Source of the DNA: Oegoconia quadripuncta
Taxonomy: Eukaryota; Arthropoda; Insecta; Lepidoptera; Autostichidae
Length of the DNA stretch: 64,000 nucleotides
Assembly: GCA_949316235.1 (NCBI GenBank)
Contig: OX438751.1
Coordinates: forward strand, 19,282,801 to 19,346,800
Reading direction: 5' to 3'
Positions 45,282 to 56,299 of the stretch are shown piece by piece. Positions within the stretch are counted from its first letter, which is position 1, and the number at the start of each line of letters is the position of its first letter. The notes under the pieces are model-generated. The model was not told the origin of the DNA. It saw only the letters and a list, made by a program, of their open reading frames with translations, and made no database searches. The position numbers and the translations under genes are program-made.

Positions 45282-45423
45282 TACATTTATCTCCAAATTC
45301 ATTAAGTAGGTAATAGGAATAAAGAGGCAAATAAAATTAGACTAAATTACTTTACTTATAAAAAAAGGCAACGGGATTACTAACATTTAGTAAACCCCTC
45401 TGCTAAATTGAAACACATATTAG

Positions 45424-45600
45424 AACTTACAATACAATACAATACAATACAATACAATACAATACAATACAATACAATACAATACAAATACTCTTTATTG
45501 CGCAAAATAATTTACAATAATTTTTGATGATAACAATAGAACACAATTAGGCAGTCTTATCACTAAAAGCGATCTCTTCATATAACAACAGTATTCGAGT
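45424..45600 (-). repeat. Repeat E with long (TTGTA)n tail
   Basis: About twelve ACAAT units at 45427-45487, then CTCTTTATTGCGCAAAATAA and AACAATAGAACACAATTAGG. Confidence 0.75.
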
Positions 45601-45735
45601 ACAGTGGTCAGAGACATCCCAAACAGTGGCGTTTGGGTGTTTCAAACATTAAAAGTTTAATACTTGAAACAACATCCATGGTTCATCTTTAGAATTATAC
45701 AGAAAAAATACACCCATCGCCGTTAAACAGTGCAA
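45601..45735. repeat. Repeat S, copy 2
   Basis: GACATCCCAAACAGTGGCG, TTTGGGTGTTTCAAAC and GGTTCATCTTTAG match 5690-5835. Confidence 0.5.
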
Positions 45736-45875
45736 ATCTATGGATGTTTTTTGGTGAAACTCCCTTAGTCGCCTTGAACGACATCCACGGGAAGAGACGG
45801 GTTGGTTCTATTCTTTTTAAGTGCCAAAACCACACAGCACTAATAATAATATAAGTATATTTAATCGGTCGTCAG

Positions 45876-46045
45876 AGCGTCGGTGGCTCAGCGGTTAAGA
45901 CGCGGTCTCCCACTTTGGGAGATTGTACCAACGAGTTTTTAAATTTAATTTAATTACTTGGGCCAGCGTGGTGAACTATGGCCCATAATCCCTCATTATA
46001 CGAGGGAAGGTCTATATCCCTGCAGGTGGATGTTTACGGGCTGAA
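45876..46045 (+). repeat. SINE-D, internally deleted
   Basis: GAGCGTCGGTGGCTCAGCGG at the head joined to GGGCCAGCGTGGTGAACTAT and TTACGGGCTGAAG, with about 100 bases of body missing. Confidence 0.75.
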
Positions 46046-46052
46046 GTATATT

Positions 46053-46150
46053 TGATAAACAAAACACGACAGCATTTTTTGTATTTTTACATAGAGCTAC
46101 ATACATTCGATAAACATTACCCTTCTTTCTGGGCCAACCGGGTAAGTATC
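46053..46150 (-). repeat. Repeat G, short copy
   Basis: AACACGACAGCATTTTTTGT, then AAACATTACCCTTCTTTCTG and ACCGGGTAA. It directly follows SINE-D. Confidence 0.6.
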
Positions 46151-46681
46151 AGACTTATTGCGTATTTTCGCTTCAAATTACAATTTTTTTCGTTCTTTAA
46201 GAAAATTATAAATTATTTTACTTTTATTTAATTATTACCTTAAAGTGCGGCGGCACAAAATAGAAACGCGGCGCTTTATGTACTTTGTGCCTAAATATCG
46301 TTTATTTATTATCTATTGGGTAATATTTGTATATAATTTCACAACCTCTGAATATTATGTAATGAATAGCGAAAATCCTATTGAGGTGAGGCAGAGGGCA
46401 TTGCCCTCTTAAAAAAAGTTTTATTTTGGGTATCGGGGAAAATTTACATTTCTAACGAAATTCCTTTGTAGAGCTATAAGCGTTGAGGATTATTTTCTAT
46501 TGAATTTCTGTATTGCTTCTATATAATAATTATATTATTTTTGTTATTAAGAATATTTGTAAAAGAACAGTCTTGTTCATAGCCTAATACAAAGCTACTG
46601 TTTACTATTTTAATATCTGACCTATGATCCAAATCATGTTGTCCGCATGTTGTGACAATGATTTAATCATAAATGATATTG
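46151..46681. other. No gene recognised
   Basis: AT-rich, unassigned. Confidence 0.4.
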
Positions 46682-47001
46682 TTTAAAGCGCTTATTATAC
46701 ATATCCTATTTCCAAGTCTAATTAGGAAATAGGAAGATGTAATCGAAGTTAGAACTGTCAGATTCCGATTTAGTGGATTGAAAGATCCATCCATCCAAGA
46801 TTCCATCCTAAATGCAGAGACTAATTCGGCATACATTGCTGGGAGGCTCGGTTCTGTTAATTGAAATATCCTTTAATTCAATATGCCGAATTAGTCTCTG
46901 CATTTAGGACCTTGTAACATGCGCTTCCTATCTTCCGACTTCCTAATTATTATGTTCCTAATTAGGTTTACTACAAATAGGATAGTGTAATAAGCGTTTA
47001 A
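46682..47001. mobile_element. Fold-back element with perfect 26-bp inner stem
   Basis: Outer arms TTTAAAGCGCTTATTATAC and its inverse GTGTAATAAGCGTTTA. Nested matches are TATCCTATTT, CTAATTAGGAA and CTATCTTCC-like. The inner arms 46807-46832 and 46883-46908 are exact reverse complements (begins CCTAAATGCAGAGACTAATT) around a 50-base loop. Noncoding, and probably a fold-back MITE of a family not otherwise seen here. Confidence 0.7.
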
Positions 47002-47053
47002 GTTTATATCCGCGACTGTGCGTATAACTTCATCACATTTTTCATCAAATGTA

Positions 47054-47427
47054 CCGGATGAGTTTTTTTACCGCAAGGAAAAAATAGGGCATATTAGGTA
47101 AGTGAAATAGAAGGTATTGGCATAGGTCGTTTTTTTTTTCAAAAACACGCGTCGACCAGTGATTGATATGCTACTGGCGTGATTCGTAGGGTTCCTGTCA
47201 TGCGAAATTTATTTGGATCTCATATTTTCTCCTAGTTTTCTTTAATTATTTAATTGAATGATGTAATTATGTGGAACTGACTACAAACGTGACCGTTAAA
47301 TGACACAATTAAAGCTTTATTCGATGATGGTTTCGAAAAAAAAAGTTGAACTACCTATGCCAATATCTTCTAGTTCACTTACCCAATATGCCCTATTTTT
47401 TTCTTTACGATAAAAAAACTAATCCAG
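47054..47427 (+). mobile_element. MITE-F, complete
   Basis: Starts CCGGATGAGTTTTTTTACCG and ends with the inverse AAAAAAACTAATCCAG, with TA on each side (47052-47053, 47428-47429), as for mariner-like TA insertion. About 374 bp. Inner TIR AGGTAAGTGAAATAGAAGGT is mirrored by CTTCTAGTTCACTTACC. Confidence 0.8.
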
Positions 47428-47429
47428 TA

Positions 47430-49029
47430 TAGTAAATACCTAGGTTAATACAAAAAACAGCTTAGTTCTCTCAACAAACGCAATGAATGGATTTTAATAG
47501 ATTTTACAAATAGTTACATTCTTTTGGGAGAGCTGAAAGTTGTACTAGCACTTAGCATGACAGCAAAAAAACTTAGATTAAAATGAAGCAAAAATAAAAT
47601 ATTAAAAAAAAAAACAAATAAATAACAGAGTATATCTGAGCTTGTGTATGAGGTTAAGCGCATCGACATTTTGTTACAATGTGTAACAATGCCAGGAGAC
47701 CCCGCTCTTCTATAACTAATAAATAAATCCGAATACAATGAAATAAGTAAAGCAGAAATAGTTGATAATATAAAAAGTGTGGGTGTGTATGCGTGTGAGC
47801 ATACATATAATGCAGAGGTTTTTTAGAGTAATCTGCACGTCGGTCGTGTGGTCCCCGTCAAGTAAAAAGAATTGAACCCGTCTTTCCTCGAGGCTATCGT
47901 AAAATACGACTAAGGGACTTTACACCAAAAATATTGCACGTTTCAACGGCAATGAGGTGATCCCCTTTCACGCATGCATTTCGCCAGGTGAATCGTGAAT
48001 ATTGTTTAACCTTTGGAACCCCCAGACGCTTTGGAGTAACTCTGATCTGACGACCCACTTAGGATTAAGGCACATATCGCATCTGAATCCGCGGTGAGAC
48101 ACGAAACGACTGCGAACTTCACGTTAATAGTTTAAAGGCCATGGGTGTTGCATAACTTATCGCGGTTTCAGATGCTAGTTGCACATACACGCTTACAGAA
48201 TACCATGAAACTCCAACTTGGGATGTTCCACACGGAGGTAATTCCAATTCTGCTTAAAACCAAACATTTGAGATAAATTTAAAGTTTATAATTAAACGTA
48301 AACAAAGAAAGAAAGTAAACATTTGTGAAAGTAATATCCCATAAAATATAGCTACACAATATTCTAACGATATAAAATCTGGTCGAATTTCTATTCGACC
48401 TCGTTTATATATTCAGTGAGATTATCATCACTGAAAGACTATCCCCACCTCAGTGTTCTAGTTCAAAACTATTAACTGAAAACTTTTGAAAGAAAATAAT
48501 TCGGACAGATGTAGGTCTTTAATAACATAAAAATATGCAAAGGAAAACAAATGTTGGAGCTGGAACACTCTCCATTCATAAAATCTCTCTCGAGTTATGT
48601 AATCAAACTATAGTAAACGAGGTTACAGATGCTCTAGTAGATTAGATAGCTGTAGACGTTTTTGAATGAATATTTTTTTTTTGGATATTGTAAAAGTGAA
48701 GCTTTATGTAAACCGATGCAAATTGACGATAAGCAGCAGATAGTCTAAATACTATAGATCCTAATGTAGCCGCCAGTGCAGATTGATAAGAAAAGAAGAC
48801 ATTATATCCAGGCATTCTGTGACATAAGGTCGAACATAAAAGTGCTTTACATGTTTTGACAAAATTTTCGAGCTATTGGAAATATCGCTAAGGTCGAGTC
48901 TTGCGATTGCATTCTGTTATTGATAAAAGATGCATAATATCTACATCATATTATGCATCTTTACTAAATAAAGAGACAATTTGTGTAACAGGTGCGTGTG
49001 TACTATTTTAACCAACGCATTAATTTTAT
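47430..49029. other. No gene; includes repeat K and a hairpin
   Basis: 47830-48130 is a diverged repeat K (GTCGTGTGGTCCCCGTCAAG, GTAAAATACGACTAAGGGAC). A perfect 13-bp hairpin, AGATGCATAATAT/ATATTATGCATCT, lies at 48928-48960 with a 7-base loop. The rest is unassigned. Confidence 0.4.
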
Positions 49030-49036
49030 TAGCAAC

Positions 49037-49039
49037 CAA

Positions 49040-49087
<48 letters not shown>

Positions 49088-49308
49088 AAATAGATAATAA
49101 ATAAATAATAAATAAATAATAAATTAATAAATAATAAGTAAATAAATAAATAAAAAATAAATAAATAAATAAAAAATAATAAATTAATAATAAATTAATA
49201 AATTAATAAATAATAAATAATAAATAATAAATAAATAAATAAATAAATAATAAATAAATAAATAATAAATAAATAAATAAATAATAAATAAATAAATAAT
49301 AAATAAAT
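49037..49308. repeat. (AAAT)n/(AAT)n simple repeat
   Basis: About 270 bp of AATAAATA-type units with scattered interruptions. It continues directly into SINE-B and is the expanded tail of that minus-strand copy. Confidence 0.85.
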
Positions 49309-50069
49309 ATCCCTAGACATACACACAGCGCCATCTAGTTCCACAGTAAGCAACTAGCGGCTTGTGTTGTGGATGCCATGCCCAGCTTGGGCAGGGGAGG
49401 GCCGCGACCTCGTTGTAGCGGTAGGGGACGATCTCTCCTTGCCGGCCGTAGTCAAGGCTATGGTCGGCGACGAGAGGTCGTGGAAATCAGTCCTCTCTTT
49501 CTGCGAGAGCGTGATCTCGCAGAAGGTGGCGGCGTAGAGGGAGAGGGAGGCCGATCCGTGGTGTTCCCACGCGCCTTCTTGAGGTGGCTGGACCAGGAGA
49601 TTCCTCCCTGCTCCAGCCTATAGGAGGGCCCGCCGCCGCCGTTGCCCTAGCGGCGGGCGCCGCGCTGGCGTGGCTGCGGACGATTACCGAGGGGTACCCG
49701 TGGCCACGCCATTTCGGTGCGCGCGGAGGAACACCGGGGGGTTTTTAGTGGGTAGGACCGCTCCCGTCTGGAGCGGTGAGTCCCACATATCCTCGTCGCT
49801 GACCCCCGTTAGCGGCGGGTCGAACGCGTAACTGCGTTTTCCCCCCGTCAAAAAAAAAAAAAAGGCTTGTGTTGTGGATACCAGATGGTTGATATACTAC
49901 ATAAATACATTTTTTTTTGAAAACAAATACTTATTATAAATGAAAACATCCATAACTCGAGTACACATGTCCGTATTCATCACACAAACATATGCCCCTA
50001 GCGGGATTCGAACCCGCAACCTTTTGGTATAGTGGTCAGATTTGCTAACCATACACGAAACAGGTCGAC
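49309..50069 (-). repeat. SINE-B, split by R1-like LINE
   Basis: Tail side 49309-49374 (CCCTAGACATACACACAGCG), head side 49880-50069 (GCCCCTAGCGGGATTCGAAC, then CAGGTCGAC). The two halves are separated by the 49375-49863 insertion. Confidence 0.85.
49375..49863 (+). mobile_element. R1-like LINE, 3' fragment with 16-bp TSD
   Basis: Flanked by exact copies of GGCTTGTGTTGTGGAT (49359-49374 and 49864-49879). GC-rich. From the first bases one frame reads CPAWAGEGRDLVVAVGDDLS, then LPAVVKAMVGDERSWKSVLS and FCESVISQKVAA, where a TAG replaces the expected codon before REREADP. This is the C-terminal signature of R1-clade elements. Then comes a long 3' UTR (TTTTTAGTGGGTAGGACCGC, CCCGTTAGCGGCGGGTCG) and 13 As. 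Confidence 0.85.
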
Positions 50070-51423
50070 AAAGATCTTTCTTCTGTGACATTTTTGTTAA
50101 AAAGGCGATAGGTAATTCTATTAAAATCGAAGTTATACATTGCACAAATCGAGAAATTGTACCAACTGAGAACCCTACATGTTGCACAAATTGTCAACAA
50201 ATATGTACTTATTTGATAAAATTAAATTATTGCACAATTTCTGAAACAGCTTATCATTAATCGTATGAATATTGTGCGACATACTCGTATATTTATGTAA
50301 CGAGGTATCAAGTACGAGCCATTCTATGAACTACTTTTGTTCTTAGTTGTTACCATTTGAAAGGTTTTCATACACATGTTTAAATAAATAGATACTTCAC
50401 ACGAAATTACGTTTGAAGTGATGTAGATGCGAGGAAATACATTCGGGGAACTCTTTACGCAAAGCTGGTCACGGCTGTGGGCGCGGGCGTTTCTCCTTAC
50501 GTCCACGTTTGCCTCTTCAGGAAAAATGTTCACAATGAGTTTCAGTAATCAGTGTAATTATTTTTAAATCTCTCATCCTATTATTTTCTGAATTCCTCTA
50601 GTAATGATTCACCTTACATTCCTAAACTTTAGTTTCATGAAATAATGACGAGTTTTTATTGTATTTTCTATAATCACCATATCTAGGAGGCATTCTCTAA
50701 GTGGTAAGACATTCTCCTAGCTATACATCGATCATTCAGAAGCCTACACATTGCATTAAGAAAAATTCTATGAAGGAGGAAAGTCGACAAGTTAGTCGAT
50801 ATAGGTTCTTAAATTCATAAACCAAGTAGGAATAAGCCGAGGATTATGGATTATGAGTGTGCCTCAGTGATACAAAAAAGCTATAACTCAGTATGTATAT
50901 GTCAGAAATGATTAGCAACCAGAATGGCCAATATCTTCGTAACCTAAAAATATAATTTTGTCGGCACTGGTTGTTTTAAAACTTTGATCTTTGAAAGTGG
51001 ATTTCATTGGCCCATTCATTCATTGCACACTAGATGACATCGAGTAGGTAGTATCTAACTCATTTTATGGGCTAACAAATTTAATTTATTTGGTCGTGTG
51101 GCAAGCGGCTCGCGTTGTTGCAACACGGACTATGTTGAGACCGTTCATTCATAGTGCGGAAAGCGAAATGATTTTATATACTATAGTTTGTATAGTAACT
51201 CAATACTATGGTACCCACCCGTCTGCTCGTAACGTATTCCGGTTTGTTTTGTTTAGGTGCGAGCAGGCTACCATAACAATAAAACGCGATTTAATAGACT
51301 ATTAAAGACTGCATTAGTCAGTGAATACTAATGCTATGACTAACTAGATTAACGAATAGGTGTCAGGAATTTACCTGCAAACGATGTCTGTGCAAAATGT
51401 ATCTAAATCTGTCGTCAAACACA
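50070..51423. other. No gene recognised
   Basis: Frames up to 72 codons at 50042-50533 and 51090-51305 without motifs. No repeats were noticed. Confidence 0.4.
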
Positions 51424-51656
51424 ATAATTAATAAATATTTCGGACACTTCACCAATTATCTAGTCCCAAACTAAGCAAAGCTTGTGCTATGGATAATAGA
51501 TAACAGATAAACATACATAAAAATTTATATAAACATCCATGACTCGGGAATAAATGTTCGTATTTATCACACAAACATTTACCCCTCGCGGGATTCGAAC
51601 CCGCAACCGTTGGTTTCGCTGACATGGACCACTATTCACTACACCAACCGGTCGTC
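51424..51656 (-). repeat. SINE-A, well preserved
   Basis: Near-identical to 5028-5257 and 8461-8703. Head GACGACCGGTTGGTGTAGTG in reverse. Confidence 0.85.
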
Positions 51657-52394
51657 TTCTATTTTCTAATTAAGATAGCCAATCCCCGAATGAGGGATTC
51701 CGGGTGAGCTTGTTTCCACCATCGAGGTGATCGTCAAACTAATTCTTTTGACTTTGCTTTGTTATATTCCACTGTTATTTGAACATTTACTGAACAACGA
51801 GGAATCTTTAGAAATACTGCATTTTAATATTGAAATCAACAGGCGGTTCACGTAATCTAAAACTGTTGTAAAGGTCATCATGAAATCTAACCGCCTTCGC
51901 ATGAAGGAAACAATGTTTGTAGATTTTACTTTTAATTTAAATTATTAAGATTTGCCAACAATTACTTATTATCAAGTTAAGTGTAACAATAAACAGATTA
52001 GTTTGTTAGGTAGCCACTAAACAATCACAATTTTATTACGTACATTTTAATGGTTAGTACCATTTAGTGCTCTTGTCTTAGATACCGATTTACAAAAAAA
52101 AAATCGCTTTAAAAGTAGTTTACAAAAGACACTGTAACGTGATGGTATTGCGTCTCGTTGGTGATTTTAGTTAGTAATCTTTTTGTTCTTTTTCCTTTTC
52201 GTTTCTCTATATTTAAATTCAAATTCCTATTTCGAACTCAGCTGTACGATACTGTAAATGGAAGCGAGCCTGTTCAGAAGGTTCTCCGATTAGACTAAAT
52301 AATAATAAAACTCAAGGAGCTGAAGCTGAAGAGCTTTTATGTCTACGCTTGGACTAGGAACTAACAAACTGACCAAAGTCATATAAGAACAAAA
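51657..52394. other. No gene recognised
   Basis: A short piece just after the SINE (AAGATAGCCAATCCCCGAAT, GATTCCGGGTGAGCTTGTTT) looks like a very decayed SINE-C middle. The rest is unassigned. Confidence 0.35.
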
Positions 52395-52660
52395 TATCAA
52401 AATTAATATAAAAGTGAACTATCTAGAAAAGGTTGGCTGGTGAAGCTGCCGGTGACCAACTCCCCACCACGTGCGTGCGTATGGTTAGGCTAAAAATTTC
52501 CATAGTTTTCGAGTAGACATCACGTCGTCACAACTATTATGAGACGCTTGTGCATTCATCTACGCAAGGCGGCTGAGGAACTCCCAAGAATCGGGTTCAG
52601 TGGTGTACCCTGGGAGAGGCCTTTGTCCAGTAGTGGATTAGGGCAGGCTGATCATTATTA
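52395..52660 (+). repeat. Repeat M-like LINE 3' end
   Basis: GGGAGAGGCCTTTGTCCAGT, then AGTGGATTAGGGCAGGCTGA, the plus-strand LINE end resembling 43.9 kb. Upstream a broken frame is visible but not assignable. SINE-D begins immediately after it. Confidence 0.5.
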
Positions 52661-52953
52661 AGGAGCGTCGGTGACTCAGCGGTTAAGACGCGGTCTCCCA
52701 ATTTGGGATGTCCAGGTTCGATTCCCAGCCAATACCAATGAGTTATTAAATTACAAATTTTTTATTTAATTACTTATGTACATTTATCCGACTGGTTTGA
52801 AATAATAATGCTTGAAATAAAAATTCAAAAGCATGTGAAATCCCCAACTCGCATTGAGCCAGCGTGGTGAACTATGGCCCATACTCCGTCATTATACGAG
52901 GGAAGGCCTATATCCCTGCAGTGTGATGTTTACGGGCTGAGATGATGATCATT
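52661..52953 (+). repeat. SINE-D, full length
   Basis: AGGAGCGTCGGTGACTCAGC, B-box-like CCAGGTTCGATTCCC, GGCCAGCGTGGTGAACTATG (as GAGCCAGCG...), CTATATCCCTGCAG, GAGATGATGAT. The best reference for the family. Confidence 0.8.
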
Positions 52954-53148
52954 ATGAAACGAAGTTTGGTTATATATAGGTAGGTATAGGGTGCAGGTAC
53001 ATCAGTCGTTTTGTAGCTGATGTGATGATAACACGTAATTAATTCAATTAAAAATACTGAACCGTGGTCATGTTGATTTAACAAAGCAATACATACATAG
53101 AACATATATAGGACGGTCCTCAGTTCTATAGCAACTGTCCCTATTATA

Positions 53149-53326
53149 ATGTTGATCTGGGTAATTCTACTCGGTTATTGTCCTTTAAATAATAAATCAT
53201 CCACACCAGAAGGGTCTAATGCGAGACTGACAGCGGAGTTTACGAAGAAAAATTCGCTTTTCGGTGGAATATTCCGAGAAAGAAAAGGCCTTGCTGACAC
53301 CAAGGGAAATTCCATTCATAAAATAG
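53149..53326 (+). CDS. Candidate coding exon, unknown host gene
   Basis: Not recognised. The frame is open from 53101. The ATG at 53149 starts with a short hydrophobic run (MLIWVILLGYC), then polar sequence LNNKSSTPEGSNARLTAEF and TKKNSLFGGIFRERKGLADT. A GTATAT donor at 53327 would end the exon in phase 1. If it is internal, CCACACCAG at about 53209 could be the acceptor. Codon use looks more balanced than the AT-driven frames nearby. Either a small secreted-type start or part of a longer gene; it may be chance. Confidence 0.3.
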
Positions 53327-53611
53327 GTATATAAACATTTTATCTATAAAAAGTCTTTTACATTTTGTGATTCATTTTTATGATGCTTGGTTGTATCTTT
53401 TAACAATATACTCGTAAACATTTAGAATAAGAAAGCTCCTGTCGTAAAATATTATAGTTCCCTCGACATTTAAATATCAAATAACTTTGACATCTAAGCT
53501 TGTTGACTAATTTGTTAGTGTTTAGTAAATTAGCTGTCGGGAAATCTCTACTTCTACAAGATATAAAAGAAAACGTTAAAAAAGTTTAAAAACCGCTATA
53601 AATATACAAAA

Positions 53612-53700
53612 CCGGCCAAGTGCGTGTCGGGCCACGCGCAGTGTAGGGTTCCGTACTTGCCCTCACAATATGCGGACTTAGAAAGGAATTTTTGTTGTTT
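53612..53700 (+). repeat. Repeat U (ACCGGCCAAGTGCG element)
   Basis: ACCGGCCAAGTGCGTGTCGG, then GTGTAGGGTTCCGTACTTGC. I recognise this phrase as widespread in lepidopteran genomes; relics are also at about 9191 and, inverted (GGTACGGAACCCTAAG), at about 9972. Confidence 0.55.
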
Positions 53701-53792
53701 GACAAATAATTTTCAACAGAATCGACTATTACCTACTCATTTACTTGTAAAACCTACTTACCTATAATAGTTTTCCTTTTAAGTTCATTATA

Positions 53793-54580
53793 CCGTATGA
53801 GTTTTTGTAAGGAAAAAAATAAGACATATTAGGTCGTTCTGGACACATCTAGCTTCGGATTTTTGATGGGCAAAATAGGTTCACCAAATTGTGATGAATG
53901 TGACGTGGTAGAAGATGTCTATCACATCCTTGAGGAGTGTGTGCGGAACGAGGCTGAGAGACAAAATCTTAGAATAGTATTAGATATTGATTTGTACGAT
54001 ATAGGAGTCATGAATTGCATTTTGGCATCACCGATGTCGGATGCGGCCAAAATGTTACTGGAACTCGTCAGGGTGGGCCTCAGGCGCCGCAGTAGGATAC
54101 AATCATGTCACTCTCCTGCGGCGGCGTTGCCTGGGGACCGCTTTGTAATTAAGTTATGCCATAGGGATTTGTACTCATGAGGGTGATATTTTCAAATTGA
54201 AAAAACCCTCTATAAATAAAAAAAAAAAAAAAAAAAAAAAAGACATATTAGGTACGTGAAGTTATTGGCATAGGTACTTAGGTCATTTTTTTTTCAAAGA
54301 TGCACGCGCCCGCCTTTAATTGATATGCGACTGACGGGATTCGTAAGGTTTCTATCATGCGAAATTTATTTGGAACTCATATTTTCTCCAAATTTTCTTT
54401 ATTTATTTAATTTAATGATGTAATTATGTGGAATGGGCTACAAACGTGACCGTCAAATGACAAAATTAACGATTTATTCAATGATAGTTTTGAAAAAAAG
54501 AAAAATTAAAGTACCTTTGCCAATACCTTCTATTTCACTTACCTGATATATTTGTTCCTTACAGTAAAAAAACTCATCCG
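53793..54580 (+). mobile_element. MITE-F split by LINE insertion
   Basis: CCGTATGAGTTTTTGTAAGG at the left end, AAACTCATCCG at the right. Inner blocks TTGATATGCGACTGACGGG and GAAATTTATTTGGAACTCAT match the other copies. Interrupted at 53835-54239. Confidence 0.8.
53835..54239 (+). mobile_element. LINE 3' fragment with TSD and poly(A)
   Basis: Target duplication AGACATATTAGGT (53822-53834 and 54241-54253). The frame from about 53836 reads SFGFLMGKIGSPNCDEC, DVVEDVYHILEECVRNEAER and further to a stop at 54180. C-x2-C-x-H-x-C with VEDVYHILEEC is the zinc-knuckle-like end after the RNase H region of some insect LINEs. A 36-base UTR and about 24 As complete the copy. 5'-truncated. Confidence 0.85.
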
Positions 54581-54829
54581 TTAAAAATTAGCTCTTTAAA
54601 GCTTAATATTTATTTTCTTAAACGGAACCTTAAATCGAAAAACTGTTTAGGATAACCTATAATTAAAGTAAAATATTTTTAAACGCCCTATCCAATGATT
54701 TGCCACACGATGGGGGTATAAAAATAAAAGAAAATTCATCCCCACTTTACGTGTAGAGGAGGTACCCTAAAAAAATATTTATTAAGATTTTATTTTACTA
54801 CTTTATTATTATTATTAACCATGCCAAAT

Positions 54830-55212
54830 GTCAAATTCTAGCACTAAGAGCCTCTGAGCTATGCCTCCGACGTTCTAGTATGAATTTAACGACACCTCAT
54901 TTGTCCAAATCGGCTGAGGCGTTTAGGCTGTAGGTAACATACATACATACATACCAACAACCTGTTTGGTGTAGTGCAGTCGTTAGAAACCCTGACTGTT
55001 ATACTAAAAGGTCGTGGGTTCGAAACCAGCTAGGAGCATATATTTGTATGATGAATACGGACAATTTAAAAATAAAATTATTTTTGTAGTATATCCAACC
55101 AATCCCACCATCTAGTGTCCATAGTTACAAATGTGTGTATATCCAAAAATATTATTATTTTATACAGACGCGTTGAAAATATTACCCCCCTATGGGCTTC
55201 GCTGTACTCGGG
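54830..55212. repeat. Repeat P, split by SINE-B
   Basis: CGACACCTCATTTGTCCAAA and GGCTGAGGCGTTTAGGCTG on the left, AGACGCGTTGAAAATATTAC and TGGGCTTCGCTGTACTCGG on the right. The unbroken relative is at 56300-56460. Confidence 0.65.
54955..55162 (+). repeat. SINE-B nested in repeat P
   Basis: CAACCTGTTTGGTGTAGTGC, B box GTGGGTTCGAAACC, tail TGTGTGTATATCCAAAAATA. About 60 bases of body are missing. Confidence 0.75.
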
Positions 55213-55617
55213 TAATAAGATTAACACAACTCCAGATCTCTCGTAGCTATAGGCATTCTCGATCTATCACCACTAGTCTGCCCTTGACGTCACAGACAAC
55301 AATTCATACACGTCGTGTGCCTGTTTTCCAATTTAATTACTATGCTAGAAATCTTAAGAAATTACTCATCAAGTTTTTCATGTCGCTTATTAGGATCAAG
55401 GAAACAACGTGTGGATTTCCTGAATGTTTTACTGAAAGCAAGTACGTATAACTCATAATAAAAATTAGTCACATGATGTAAAATCTGATTAATGTGTATA
55501 TTTACGTCTGTCCCATTTGCCTTAACCTACAAAAGCAGACCCGACTTTACAGTACAATATTATTATGAATTCAATGCCGTATTGTTACTTGCTTCAAATA
55601 CTCAGGTTTGTATTTAA
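55213..55617. other. No gene recognised
   Basis: A frame of 106 codons (55131-55451) starts inside SINE-B and repeat P and has no motif. Confidence 0.4.
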
Positions 55618-55890
55618 TTAACCCCCGATGAGAAACGACGGGTGTTATGTGATTGCCGGCCTTTAGTTGTCCAGTCTTTGTCCGAATATATCTCAATAAT
55701 GCGTGATCCGATTTGAGTGTCGTATTTTTATTAAAGATTAAACCTTAGTTTCCCTTAGGAAAAGTTCTTAGCCATTTTTCATGAAAATCGGTTGCCCCGT
55801 TTCGTAGATTAGCTTTTAACACAGTTGCTGGATTATATTATTAAGCTTAGTTCCTCGGGACTTTTCTAAATTTTTAATTTATAGAGTTAT
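55618..55890 (+). repeat. Repeat H
   Basis: TTAACCCCCGATGAGAAACG at the start; CGGGACTTTTCTAAATTTTT near the end. Confidence 0.6.
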
Positions 55891-56299
55891 TAGTAAAGCC
55901 ATTGAAAATTCAAACTAGAATTGCATCATCAGCTAATTCGTTCACAACAAAAGCCTATCATTTACGTAATAAACAAAAAGCATTTCGTTGAAACAGCCGC
56001 AGAACATTCCCAGAAGGATTAACAATATTATATTATTATGAATGATTTTTATGATATCCACGTGATTGTGGACATGGGTCACGTGCATCATTTCGTTATA
56101 GATACAATGAAATTAGCAGATACAGAATTATCATTATAGATAGGTACGTCGAATAATAAACGAGCAGTAACTAAACTAGGCATTTTTTTTCATCCGACTA
56201 CAGTGAAACCAAATTGAGAGTAATATTCAACGCGTCAGTTTGTGTGCTACCTCGTACTTGCGCCTAAACACTTCAGCCGATTTGGGTTTATCATAATTA
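55891..56299. other. No gene recognised
   Basis: AT-rich, unassigned. Confidence 0.4.

Noticed and set aside
49037..49308. Replication origin or matrix attachment site in the AATA-rich block
   Set aside because: Composition is fully explained by an expanded SINE tail; no further evidence.
49369..49623. 84-codon plus-strand frame across the R1-like insert
   Set aside because: It is in the wrong frame. The R1-like protein signature is in another frame (CPAWAGEGRD... to FCESVISQKV).
55131..55451. 106-codon plus-strand frame
   Set aside because: Begins within SINE-B and repeat P and has no motif.
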